64,000 bases of DNA, from the NCBI RefSeq assembly GCF_004167665.1, contig NZ_SEWE01000019.1:21349-85348 (forward strand). The letters run 5' to 3'. Shown in pieces: positions 8,151-16,112 of this stretch. Origin of the DNA: Hymenobacter persicinus. Its GTDB lineage: Bacteria; Bacteroidota; Bacteroidia; Cytophagales; Hymenobacteraceae. Position numbers and translations under genes: made by a program. The notes beneath the pieces were generated by a model that was given only the letters and a program-made list of their open reading frames with translations, made no database searches and had not been told where the DNA came from. Every line of letters begins with the position of its first letter. Positions within the stretch are counted from its first letter, which is position 1.

Positions 8151-9650
8151 CTAGCGGCGGGGCCGGCCCTGTTCCTTCTCGACCTCGGCCGCCACTACCT
8201 GCCCGGAAATCAGGGAAGGCGGCACGCCGGGGCCGGGCACGGTGAGCTGGCCCGTGAAGTACAAATTACTGACTTTCTTGCTCTTGAGTGTGGGCTTGAG
8301 AATCGCCGTTTGCCGCAGCGTGTTGGCCAGCCCGTAGGCGTTGCCCTTGTAGCTGTGGTAGTCGGCCACAAAGTCGCGGTGGGCATAGCTGCGCTTGAAC
8401 ACCACCGCGTCGCGCAGATTTTCGCCCACGTGGCGCTCCAGCCGGTCCATAATCAGGTGGTAATACCGCTCCCGGGTTTCGTCGGGGTCAGCGAGGTCAG
8501 GAGCCACGGGCACGAGCAGAAACAGGTTTTCCCCGCCCGCGGACGCCACCGTAGGGTCGGTTTTAGAGGGCGCCGACACGTAAAACAACGGTTTGCTGGG
8601 CCACTGAGGTTGTTCGTAAATCTCGTGGGCGTGCAGCTCGAAATCCTCGTCGAAAAACAGGTTGTGGTGCTGGAGCTTGGGCACGCGCTTGTTGAGACCC
8701 AAGTAAAACAGCAGCGACGAGGGCGCCATCGTGCGCGAATCCCAGTAGGCCTCGTCGTAGTGCCGCCACTCGGGCTTGAGCAGGTGCTGCTCGGCGTGGT
8801 GGTAGTCGGCCCCGGCCACGATGATGTCGGCGGGGCGGAAGCCGGCGGCGGTCTGCACACCGGTGGCGCGGCCGTTTTCCACCCGGATTTCCTGCACCTC
8901 TTGTTTGTACTCCAGCGTCACGCCCTGCTCCTGGGCCAGCGCCACCATGCCCTCCACGATTTTGTGCATGCCGCCCCGCGGGTACCAAGTGCCCAGGGCC
9001 AGGTCGGCGTAGTTCATGAGTGAGTACAGCGCCGGCGTGTTCTGGGACGTGGCGCCGAGAAACAAAATCGGGAACTCAACCAGCTGCAGCAGCTTGGGGT
9101 GCTTGAAAAACTTGCGCACGTGCTTGTGCATGCTCTGCAGGATATCCAGCCGCAGGGCGTCGACGAGCAGGCGGGGGTCGGCAAACTCGAGCAACGAGCG
9201 GCCGGGCATATGCACGAATTTGTTGATGCCGACCTCGTACTTATAGGCGGCCTGCCGCAGAAACTCGTCGAGGCGGGCGGCGCTGCCGGGCTCAATGCTT
9301 TCGAACAGGCGGCGGATGTCGGCCATCTGGGCCGGAATGTCTACCGCGTCGTTGGCCCCGAAAATCACCTGATAGGATGGGTCGAGCCGCACCAGGTCGT
9401 AGTAGTCGGCCACCTTTTTGCCGAAGCGGGCAAAGTACTGCTCAAACACGCCCGGCATCCAGTACCAGCTCGGGCCCATGTCGAAGGTGAAGCCCTCGGC
9501 CTTGAAAACCCGCGCCCGGCCGCCCGGTCCTTCGTTCTTTTCCAGGATGGTGACGCGGTAACCGCGTTGGGCCAGGGAAGTAGCGGCCGAAAGGCCGGCA
9601 AAGCCGGCGCCGATAACCAGAACGTGGGGAGCAGTAGCGGTGGAAGCCAA
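8151..9650 (-). CDS. crtI: Phytoene desaturase CrtI
   Basis: 499 residues, the normal length. The FAD-binding Rossmann motif VIGAGFAGL is at residues 12-20, with the downstream E39-type acidic residue in ILEKNEGPGGRA. The C-terminal bacterial-CrtI signature (FTGQLTVPGPGVPPSLISG) is near 463-481. It introduces double bonds into phytoene to give lycopene or neurosporene. It is the first gene of the minus-strand crtI-crtB operon and is transcribed from the AT-rich divergent region at 9651-9944. Confidence 0.96.
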   Translation of the reverse strand: MASTATAPHVLVIGAGFAGLSAATSLAQRGYRVTILEKNEGPGGRARVFKAEGFTFDMGPSWYWMPGVFEQYFARFGKKVADYYDLVRLDPSYQVIFGANDAVDIPAQMADIRRLFESIEPGSAARLDEFLRQAAYKYEVGINKFVHMPGRSLLEFADPRLLVDALRLDILQSMHKHVRKFFKHPKLLQLVEFPILFLGATSQNTPALYSLMNYADLALGTWYPRGGMHKIVEGMVALAQEQGVTLEYKQEVQEIRVENGRATGVQTAAGFRPADIIVAGADYHHAEQHLLKPEWRHYDEAYWDSRTMAPSSLLFYLGLNKRVPKLQHHNLFFDEDFELHAHEIYEQPQWPSKPLFYVSAPSKTDPTVASAGGENLFLLVPVAPDLADPDETRERYYHLIMDRLERHVGENLRDAVVFKRSYAHRDFVADYHSYKGNAYGLANTLRQTAILKPTLKSKKVSNLYFTGQLTVPGPGVPPSLISGQVVAAEVEKEQGRPRR

Positions 9651-9944
9651 GAGGGGAAGACAGAAGTTGGTGGCAAGCTACAAACCCACTCCCGACTTTG
9701 TTTTGGCCCGCCGCCAGCAGCAAGCCGCTGCTGCCCGGCGGCTCCCCCCTGCGCAACCAAGTTCAAAGTCTGACAGGGCACAATTCAATTAATTGTATAA
9801 CAGGTATTTACAAATTAAATTTTCAACTTCTTCAAGTCCGCTTCCCGCGGAAACTGGTATGCACCGGCCGGGAATAGTCTGCACCTTTCCTTCACCAACG
9901 GCGCCGCCAACGCGCCGCGGGCCTGGTCTCCTACCCTACCTTGC
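9651..9944. promoter_or_regulatory. Divergent control region of crtI and the nitroreductase-like gene
   Basis: A strongly AT-rich core (9780-9830) in a GC-rich neighbourhood. It holds the inverted repeat ACAATT-N5-AATTGT (9780-9796) and an imperfect TTGTATA/TTTACAA repeat (9793-9813). On the plus strand TTG at 9793 and TAAATTTT at 9816-9823 are 20 bp apart, close to the Bacteroidetes promoter. On the minus strand TTAATTTG (9811-9818) matches 7 of 8 positions of the -7 box. It is a plausible site for CarH and/or the sigma factor to control pigment genes. Confidence 0.5.
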
Positions 9945-11045
9945 ATGCAACGCCGCCACTTTCTGCACAGTGTTACCCTAGCCGCCGCCTGGACGGCCCT
10001 GCGGCCCCTGAGCCCGGCCCGCGCCGCCGCGCCCCCGGATGCCCGGCAGCGCTGGCAGGAGCTGCTCGAATACGCCCGCTGGGCGCCGAGCCCGCACAAC
10101 GTGCAGCCCTGGAAACTCAAGATTCTTTCTGCTACCCGGGCGCAGGTGTACTACGACCCGACCCGCCTGCTGCGGCACACCGACCCCACTTCCCGCTTTA
10201 CCATCACCGGCCTGGGCATGTTCGTCGAGTGCCTGCGGGTGGCTGCCGGGCCGCTGGGCTTCACGCTCACGGCCCACCCCGCCCCCGAGCCCCAACTGAA
10301 CTACGCGGCCACCGACCTGCAGCTGTTTGCCACGCTGGAACTAGCGCCCTCTCCCACCACCGCGCCGGCCACTGACCGGGAGCTGATCCGGCAGCGCAAA
10401 ACCTCCCGCCTGCACTACGACAGCCGCTTGATTCCAGCCCCCGTGCAGCAGCGGCTCACGGCCGTGGCCGCCGCTTATGGGCACACGCTCACCTTTTCCA
10501 GCACCAAGTTTACCGTCGACTTCGTGCTGGACTTGAACCGCAAAACCTTGTTCACCGACCTCGACGACCCGGCTACCCGCACCGAGCTGGCCGGTTGGAT
10601 CCGGACGACGGACGAGGAGGCTGCGACGAAGAAAGATGGGCTTTGGAGCCATTGCATGGGCTTTTCGGGCCGGCTGATGCACAACTTCTTCTTCCACGCC
10701 GAGCGGTTTCGCAGCGCCTGGAAGCGGCGGGTACTGGGGCAGGTGTACAAGCATTCTATGCACGGCACCACCACCGTGGCCTGGCTGCAGGGCCCTTTCG
10801 GCCGCCGACCCGACTGGGAGCAGGCCGGGGCTATGCTCCAGCAGCTCTGGCTGGAAATGACCCGGCACAACCTCTACCTGCACCCCTTCGGGTCGGTGAT
10901 TACCAATGCGGAGGCCTACGCCCAGTTCTGCCGCCACGTCGGCCACTGCGCCGAGTCCGAGCCGCTGTGGCTGCTCGTGCGCCTGGGCTATAGTCAGGAG
11001 CCCCCGCGCAGCTTCCGCCTGACTGCCAACGACATACTTTGCTAA
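9945..11045 (+). CDS. Nitroreductase-like flavoprotein with Tat-type leader
   Basis: 366 residues. The N-terminus MQRRHFLHSVTLAAAWTAL has a twin arginine and a hydrophobic stretch, suggesting Tat export. The segment RWAPSPHNVQPWKL (about 45-58) is the FMN-phosphate-binding signature of the nitroreductase fold (Acg/NADH-dehydrogenase-like branch), and RQKTSRLHYDSR follows near 148. The Tat leader suits a protein exported with bound cofactor. It diverges from crtI and lies 11 bp before an adenylating enzyme gene. The substrate is unknown. Its position inside the carotenoid locus is notable but does not prove a pigment role. Confidence 0.7.
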   Translation: MQRRHFLHSVTLAAAWTALRPLSPARAAAPPDARQRWQELLEYARWAPSPHNVQPWKLKILSATRAQVYYDPTRLLRHTDPTSRFTITGLGMFVECLRVAAGPLGFTLTAHPAPEPQLNYAATDLQLFATLELAPSPTTAPATDRELIRQRKTSRLHYDSRLIPAPVQQRLTAVAAAYGHTLTFSSTKFTVDFVLDLNRKTLFTDLDDPATRTELAGWIRTTDEEAATKKDGLWSHCMGFSGRLMHNFFFHAERFRSAWKRRVLGQVYKHSMHGTTTVAWLQGPFGRRPDWEQAGAMLQQLWLEMTRHNLYLHPFGSVITNAEAYAQFCRHVGHCAESEPLWLLVRLGYSQEPPRSFRLTANDILC

Positions 11046-11056
11046 CGACTTTTCCT

Positions 11057-12661
11057 ATGAAAACCCTCGCCGTTCTCGCTTTCGTGTATGTGCTGCGCCT
11101 GTGGCGCAAGGTGCTGGAGCTCGATTTTGCCAGCATGAAGCTGCTGTTTTTGCCCCACATGGAATCCGTGCGTTGGAACATCGGCAAGATGAAGGCCCTG
11201 GCCGTGTTCTGGGCCGCCCGCCGCCAAAGCCCGGCCTACCAGCGGTTTTTGCACGACCACCACGCCGGCGCCCCCCGCGTGCACGGCCTGATTCCGGACC
11301 TGACCACGCTGCCCGTCATGGACAAGGAAAACTATATTAAGCGCTACTCCATCGGGGCGCGCTGCCTGGGCGGTAGGGTGCCCGACCACGGCATTATCAT
11401 CGATGAGTCGTCGGGCAGCAGCGGCGTGCCCACCAACTGGGTGCGGGGGCAGGCCGAGCGGCGGGCCAACAAGCGGATGCTCGAATTCGGGCTTTGCCAC
11501 CTCATCGGGCCGGGTCCATATTTTCTCATCAACGCCTTTGCCCTGGGTCCCTGGGCCACGGGCATCAACATCACCATGGCGCTGGCCGACGTGGCCGTGC
11601 TGAAATCCCTGGGTCCCGACGTGCCTAAGATTCTGAACACGCTCCAGTCGTTTGGCCCCGACCAGCAGTACATTATCACCGGCTACCCGCCATTTCTGAA
11701 GCTGCTCGTCGATTCGGCGCCCTTCGATTGGCGGCAGTATAACGTGGCCATGATTTACGGGGGCGAGGGCATGAGCGAGGCCATGCGCGACTATCTGCTG
11801 GCCAAAGGCGTGCGCCGGGTGTACGGCTCGTTTGGCGCCTCCGACCTGGAGCTGAATATTTCCAGCGAAAACGACTTCACCATTGCCCTGCGCAAAGCCC
11901 TACTGTCCCGGCCCGAGCTGGCGGCCCGCTTGGTGAAGTACCCGGGGGCCACGCCGGTGGTGTTCCAGTTCAACCCCGCCGACTTCTACATCGAGGAAAC
12001 TCCGGCCGGGGAGTTGCTCATCACCCTGTGCCGCCCCTACTACCTGGCGCCCAAAATCCGCTACAACATCCACGACCGAGGCCAGGTAGTGCGGTTTTCG
12101 GAGCTGCGGCGCATTCTGGCCGAGTGCGGCCTGACCCCTGACGATATCCTGCCCGGGGCCAGTGAGCTGCCGTTGCTGCTGCACTACGGCCGCGCCGACA
12201 TGACCGTGTCGTTTTACGGGGCCAACGTGGCGCCCGGCGACTTGCAGGAAGCCCTGATGAGCGTGCCAGCATTGGCCAGTCGGGTGCAGGCCTTCACCAT
12301 GTTCACGGCCGAGGACGAGGCCGCCAACAAAAGCCTGCAGATCTGCATGGAGCTGACCGGCGGGCAAACGGTTTCGACCCAGGAAGCCCAGCAGCTGAGC
12401 CGGGCGTTTTTTGAGGAGTTGCAGCGCATCAACCAGGATTTCCGCGAGGCCTGGCGGATGCTGCCCGCGGGCCAGCACCCCGAGCTTACCTTCCACGCCT
12501 TCCAGACCGGACCCTTCGCCGGCAAGGATTTGCGCATCAAGCAGCAGTACATCCAACCCACGCCGGTCGCCGGAGCCGTTAAGCCCACAGCCGCGGCGCG
12601 CCCAGCCCCGCGGCCTCAGGCCCGGCCGCGGCTGAAGCCATTTAACTTGTTTGACTACTAG
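11057..12661 (+). CDS. Phenylacetate-CoA ligase-like (PaaK/CapK) adenylate-forming enzyme
   Basis: 534 residues from ATG 11057; a TTG six codons upstream overlaps the preceding gene and is unlikely. An N-terminal hydrophobic helix (1-14) may anchor it. The AMP-binding P-loop is IIDESSGSSGVPTNWVRG at about 114-131, and YGGEGMSEAMRDYLL followed by RVYGSFGASDLE is the PaaK-type adenylate site near 228-250. A C-terminal ligase subdomain and a Pro/Ala-rich tail (about 505-534) follow. Such enzymes activate aryl or fatty acids as acyl-adenylates or CoA esters. With the nitroreductase-like gene 11 bp upstream it forms a two-gene operon. The substrate is not predictable from sequence. Confidence 0.75.
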   Translation: MKTLAVLAFVYVLRLWRKVLELDFASMKLLFLPHMESVRWNIGKMKALAVFWAARRQSPAYQRFLHDHHAGAPRVHGLIPDLTTLPVMDKENYIKRYSIGARCLGGRVPDHGIIIDESSGSSGVPTNWVRGQAERRANKRMLEFGLCHLIGPGPYFLINAFALGPWATGINITMALADVAVLKSLGPDVPKILNTLQSFGPDQQYIITGYPPFLKLLVDSAPFDWRQYNVAMIYGGEGMSEAMRDYLLAKGVRRVYGSFGASDLELNISSENDFTIALRKALLSRPELAARLVKYPGATPVVFQFNPADFYIEETPAGELLITLCRPYYLAPKIRYNIHDRGQVVRFSELRRILAECGLTPDDILPGASELPLLLHYGRADMTVSFYGANVAPGDLQEALMSVPALASRVQAFTMFTAEDEAANKSLQICMELTGGQTVSTQEAQQLSRAFFEELQRINQDFREAWRMLPAGQHPELTFHAFQTGPFAGKDLRIKQQYIQPTPVAGAVKPTAAARPAPRPQARPRLKPFNLFDY

Positions 12662-12683
12662 TCAGTATTTTCTGCCAAGGCCC

Positions 12684-12740
12684 AAAAAAACGGGCCGCGA
12701 GCGGCACAACCCAATGGCTGTGTCATTCGCGGCCCGCTCT
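12684..12740. terminator. Bidirectional terminator-like hairpin
   Basis: CGGGCCGCGA (12691-12700) pairs with TCGCGGCCCG (12727-12736), preceded by an A-tract. It lies between the convergent adenylating-enzyme gene and the sigma factor gene. The T-run on the plus side is weak. Confidence 0.65.
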
Positions 12741-12776
12741 ACACCCGGGGCGGAAGTTGTACTCTCTCCCTATTCC

Positions 12777-13292
12777 CTACACGCCGGGGGCATAGACCTT
12801 GAGAGCATCTTTCAGCTCCTTACGGGCAATGTGAATGCGGTTCTTGACGGTCCCAATCGGAATCTGCAGCTTCTCGGCAATTTCGAGATACTTGTAGCCG
12901 ATGTAGTACATCATGAACGGCGTGCGGTAGTCAGCTGAGAGGCTGGCAATGGCTTCATTAATATCCGTTACTACGAAATCCGAGGTGGCTCCGTTGTGCG
13001 TGATATAGTTTTCGTCGGTGTTGAAATACTGAAAATACTCCGTGCTGTCAATATTGCTATTGCGCTTGGTGATTTTGTTGTAGTTGTTGATGAAGGTGTT
13101 GCGCATGATGGTGTACAACCACGCCTTCAGGTTGGTGCCCGCTTTGAACTTGTCCTTGTTCAGCATGGCTTTGAGCAAGGTTTCCTGTACCAGGTCCTTG
13201 GCATCGTCCGCGTCGCGGGTCAGGTTCATGGCCACGGGCTTCAGGGAGTAGGAAATCTTTTGTACTTGATCGGTGAATTCCAAAGAGGTCAT
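12777..13292 (-). CDS. ECF-type RNA polymerase sigma factor
   Basis: 171 residues. Region 2 spans about 20-85: RDADDAKDLVQETLLKAM is the core-binding 2.1/2.2 part, and LKAWLYTIMRNTFINNYNK follows. Region 4 is at about 110-165, with the helix-turn-helix YLEIAEKLQIPIGTVKNRIHIARKEL. It has no region 1.1 or 3, as expected for the ECF group. It lies 301 bp beyond the CarH-type regulator in the carotenoid locus, an arrangement recalling the light-induced sigma factors of other pigmented bacteria. A role in pigment or light response is inferred from position. No anti-sigma factor gene is adjacent. Confidence 0.93.
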   Translation of the reverse strand: MTSLEFTDQVQKISYSLKPVAMNLTRDADDAKDLVQETLLKAMLNKDKFKAGTNLKAWLYTIMRNTFINNYNKITKRNSNIDSTEYFQYFNTDENYITHNGATSDFVVTDINEAIASLSADYRTPFMMYYIGYKYLEIAEKLQIPIGTVKNRIHIARKELKDALKVYAPGV

Positions 13293-13593
13293 ACTGTTTA
13301 GCTTTTCGTGGCAAAAGGTTAAACAAATATACGAGTTGATCCAGATAATGGCTAGAATCAGGGCAAATAACTCCGGGCTGCCGGGCTCCTCGTATGTTGG
13401 TACATGAATGCGCCGCCAAGGTACGACACCCTCCGGGGTAACTCCGGGAATCTCCCATAATTTCGGCTTGCCTTCGGTTCCGGGAGTTGAACCTTCCTTT
13501 TTGCCCGTTGAACGCTGGTCCTTCGGAGCCGATAAAAAGATATAATCGACTTTCTCTTCTACTCTATGCCGTGTCGGAGCAGGCCAAAATTTT
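13293..13593. other. Intergenic region upstream of the sigma factor gene
   Basis: 301 bases. It holds an exact -7 box for the sigma factor gene (13324-13331, minus strand) and short AT-rich stretches. No clear terminator after the CarH gene and no small gene was seen. Confidence 0.5.
13324..13331 (-). promoter_or_regulatory. Bacteroidetes -7 promoter box of the sigma factor gene
   Basis: TATATTTG on the minus strand is an exact match to TAnnTTTG, 32 bp upstream of the ATG at 13292. I did not find a TTG at the expected -33 distance. Confidence 0.55.
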
Positions 13594-14496
13594 TTATTCG
13601 CCGCTCTCCGAATTCACCTGCTCAACCCAGGCAATAAAGTCGGTCATCAGGTAGGGATGTACGGCCCGGGCCGGTAGATCCAGGCACGCCTGCGCCTGCA
13701 CAAGGGGGCCATAAAACACCAGCTTGGCATCGGGACACAGCTCGGTTACCTGATTGATAAAACTCTGAACCTGGTCGCGCTCGGGCACGGCCGTCAGCAC
13801 CGTGCACAGGGCATACGGCTGGTAGGCGGCGCACACGGCCGGCAACTCCTGCACGGGCAGGTTTTGGCCTAGATACAGTATATGATGCCCCCGGGCCCGC
13901 AGGACGTAATTCATAAACAGCAAAGCCAGCTCGTGCATTTCTCCCTCGGGCAGAAACAGCACCCAGCGCCGGGCGCCGGCCGGTGACACCGGAGGCAGCG
14001 CGTCGGTGGCCGCCAGCATCTTCTGCCGCAGCAGATTGGCTACCAAGTGCTCTTGGGCCGGATTGACGCTCCCGGTTTGCCACAGAATACCAATGCGCTG
14101 CAACAACGGATACACAATGTGCATCACCGTCTGCTCGAAGCCCAGCTGGCTGACGGCTTCCTGCAGCAGCTGGTGCAGTCGGGGTTCATCCAGCTCCAGC
14201 ATGGCCGCCAGCAGCGAATTCACCTGCCGGGCGTAATCGTGGGCGTCGTTGCAACAGGAAATAACGGCCGAGGCCAGCTCCTGGTCACTGAGCTGAGCCA
14301 CCTTCGAGATGCGGTGGCCCTGCCCGCAGAGCGCGGCCACGTTCAGCAGGCGCCGCAGGTCGTTTTCGCAGTAAAAGCGGATGTTGGTCTGCGTCCGCTC
14401 CGGGGACAGAATCCCGTAGCGCTGCTCCCACATCCGAATCGTGTGCGCCTTGATGCCGGAAAGATTCTCTAAGTCACTGATTGAAAAATGTCCCAC
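13594..14496 (-). CDS. carH: CarH/LitR-type MerR regulator with cobalamin-binding photosensor domain
   Basis: 300 residues from GTG at 14496. This start leaves 11 bp after crtZ; the longer ATG frame adds 32 residues overlapping crtZ that do not look conserved. The MerR helix-turn-helix covers 1-70 (FSISDLENLSGIKAHTIRMWEQRYGIL). A four-helix cobalamin cap at about 80-165 contains W139-x9-E149-H150, the motif that covers the adenosyl group in CarH. A Rossmann-like B12 domain follows, with E186-M-H188-E-L-A191, where H188 matches the lower axial cobalt ligand. The family represses carotenoid genes in the dark and releases DNA when light breaks the Co-C bond. A191 replaces the usual Gly. Confidence 0.88.
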   Translation of the reverse strand: MGHFSISDLENLSGIKAHTIRMWEQRYGILSPERTQTNIRFYCENDLRRLLNVAALCGQGHRISKVAQLSDQELASAVISCCNDAHDYARQVNSLLAAMLELDEPRLHQLLQEAVSQLGFEQTVMHIVYPLLQRIGILWQTGSVNPAQEHLVANLLRQKMLAATDALPPVSPAGARRWVLFLPEGEMHELALLFMNYVLRARGHHILYLGQNLPVQELPAVCAAYQPYALCTVLTAVPERDQVQSFINQVTELCPDAKLVFYGPLVQAQACLDLPARAVHPYLMTDFIAWVEQVNSESGE

Positions 14497-14507
14497 GCGG
14501 CCGGTGC

Positions 14508-15005
14508 CTAAGAGTTCGAGGAAGATACGCGCCGCCGGGCCGGGGGCGCCGGTTTGCGCAGCGCCAGCGCGAAGTAGCGCGGCGACACCCACAGCATGCC
14601 AAACTCCTCGGAGCCGTCGCGCCCGGTGGTTTTGTGGTGCATCTTGTGGGCCATGTTCAGCGCCCGCAGGTACGTGTTGCCCGACTTACGCCAGAAGCGC
14701 AGCCGCCCGTGAATGAGCACGTCGTGCACGAAGAAATACACCGTGCCGTAGGCCGCAATGCCCACGCCCACCCAGAAGTGCCAGTCTTTGGTGGGAGAGC
14801 CGTAGATAATGCACAGCATCGACAGAGCCCCGTAGAACAGGAAGAAGAAGTCGTTGCGCTCGAAGTGGTGCGGGTGCCGCACGTGGTGAGAACGATGCAG
14901 AAACCAGAGTGCGCCGTGCAGCACAAACTTGTGCATGAACCACGCTACGAACTCCATTCCCAAGAAGGTGGCCGTTGTCACGGCCACGGCTGCCAGCGTT
15001 GTCAT
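14508..15005 (-). CDS. crtZ: Beta-carotene hydroxylase CrtZ
   Basis: 165 residues. A non-heme di-iron membrane hydroxylase adding the 3-hydroxyl group to beta-ionone rings. His clusters visible: FMHKFVLHG (24-30), HRSHHVRHPHHFERND (37-52), FFVHDVLIHGR (91-101) and NMAHKMHHK (117-125). Membrane helices lie near 5-22 and 55-88. It is transcribed into the carH gene 11 bp downstream, so the photoreceptor and hydroxylase probably share an mRNA and the operon may be autoregulated. With CrtW it would give keto-hydroxy carotenoids. Confidence 0.93.
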   Translation of the reverse strand: MTTLAAVAVTTATFLGMEFVAWFMHKFVLHGALWFLHRSHHVRHPHHFERNDFFFLFYGALSMLCIIYGSPTKDWHFWVGVGIAAYGTVYFFVHDVLIHGRLRFWRKSGNTYLRALNMAHKMHHKTTGRDGSEEFGMLWVSPRYFALALRKPAPPARRRVSSSNS

Positions 15006-15045
15006 AGGGGGCTAACCGGGTTGGGGACCAAATGTTAAAAAGACA

Positions 15046-15099
15046 GGAAGGCCGAAGGTCGGGGTGCCGCCGGAGCGCTGCGCCAACCTTCGGCCTTCC
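15046..15099 (-). terminator. Long terminator hairpin after the enoyl-CoA hydratase gene
   Basis: A 14-bp perfect inverted repeat, GGAAGGCCGAAGGT (15046-15059) and ACCTTCGGCCTTCC (15086-15099), with a 26-base GC-rich loop. It lies 26 bp after the hydratase stop and about 40 bp before crtZ. The T-run is short, so it could also be an mRNA-stabilising hairpin. Confidence 0.65.
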
Positions 15100-15124
15100 C
15101 ACCGCGTGGAAAGATGGTTCAGAA

Positions 15125-15934
15125 CTAATTCCAGGTGATTTTTTCCTTGTTGAGAAACGCCGCAATGCCGCGGCGGCAGTCCACCGAGCCGCGGGCCTCG
15201 GCGTTCATCTGGGCGGCGTAGCGCAGGCTGTCTTCCAGGGGCATTTCCGGGATGCGGGCCAGCATTTCCTTGGTCAGCTCCATGCTCTGGCCGGAGTTCT
15301 GCACGCACAGGCGGCGGGCAAATTCGTAGACCTTCTCGGCCAGCTCCTCCTTCGGAGCCAGGAAGTTGACCAGCCCGAACTCCGCCGCGGCCTGGGCCGA
15401 AATAACGTCGCCGGTGAGCAGCAGCTGCTTGGTGCGGGCCTCCCCGATTTTGCGCAGCAGAAACACGCTGACAATGGCGGGCAGAAACCCGATTTTCACC
15501 TCCGTGTAGCCGAATTTGGCCTCGGGCACGGCAAAGGCGAAGTCGCAGACCGTGGCCAGACCGCAGCCCCCGGCCAGGGCGTGGCCCTGGACCTCGCCGA
15601 TAACAACTTTCTTGAGCGTGTAAATCTGGTGAAACAGCTGCATCAGGTGGGTCGAGTCGGCTAGGTTATCGGTGTAGCCGAAGCTTTGCAGCTCCTGAAT
15701 GTAGGTCAAATCGGCGCCGGCGCAGAATACGGCCCCTTCCGCCCGCAGCACCACGACTTTGCAGGTGTCGTCGTCCTCGGCAAACTCGAAGGCCTGCTTG
15801 AGCTCCGAAACCATGTCGAAGCTCAGGGCATTGCGCTTGTCGGGGCGGTTGAGGGTGATGTAACCGATGGCGTCGCGGGTTTCGTACCGAATGTAGCGAA
15901 GCGCTTCCAGCTCCTGGGTTGGCATATTGTCCAT
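15125..15934 (-). CDS. Enoyl-CoA hydratase/isomerase (crotonase) family protein
   Basis: 269 residues from ATG 15934; an internal ATG three codons later is equally possible. The crotonase fold shows both oxyanion-hole segments: LRAEGAVFCAGADLTYIQ near 62-79 and QGHALAGGCGLATVCDFAFAV near 112-132. FGYTEVKIGFLPAIVSVFLLRKIG follows. The usual catalytic Glu pair is not obvious by eye at the second site, so an isomerase or methylglutaconyl-type role is possible. Probably fatty-acid or branched-chain amino-acid degradation. It is monocistronic, with a terminator on one side and its own promoter box on the other. Confidence 0.88.
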   Translation of the reverse strand: MDNMPTQELEALRYIRYETRDAIGYITLNRPDKRNALSFDMVSELKQAFEFAEDDDTCKVVVLRAEGAVFCAGADLTYIQELQSFGYTDNLADSTHLMQLFHQIYTLKKVVIGEVQGHALAGGCGLATVCDFAFAVPEAKFGYTEVKIGFLPAIVSVFLLRKIGEARTKQLLLTGDVISAQAAAEFGLVNFLAPKEELAEKVYEFARRLCVQNSGQSMELTKEMLARIPEMPLEDSLRYAAQMNAEARGSVDCRRGIAAFLNKEKITWN

Positions 15935-16025
15935 GACAGTCGTTGCAAAAGGCAGGTGAAGCTTACGGGCGGCGTGGAGTGGCAAGACTTCGGACCGGGG
16001 CGGAAGCAAAGGATCGGGCAGTAGC

Positions 16026-16033
16026 CAAACCTA
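16026..16033 (-). promoter_or_regulatory. Bacteroidetes -7 promoter box of the enoyl-CoA hydratase gene
   Basis: TAGGTTTG on the minus strand exactly matches TAnnTTTG, 92 bp before the ATG at 15934. No clear -33 TTG was seen. Confidence 0.45.
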
Positions 16034-16112
16034 ACAAAAATGGTGCGCTAAAGAAACTATATACCGTAGGCTCAGGCATTTCGGTTTCGACGAGCCCGCC
16101 CACTAGACTCAG

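Noticed and set aside
11039..11056. TTG start of the PaaK-like gene overlapping the nitroreductase-like gene
   Set aside because: ATG at 11057 is a better start and gives the expected N-terminus.
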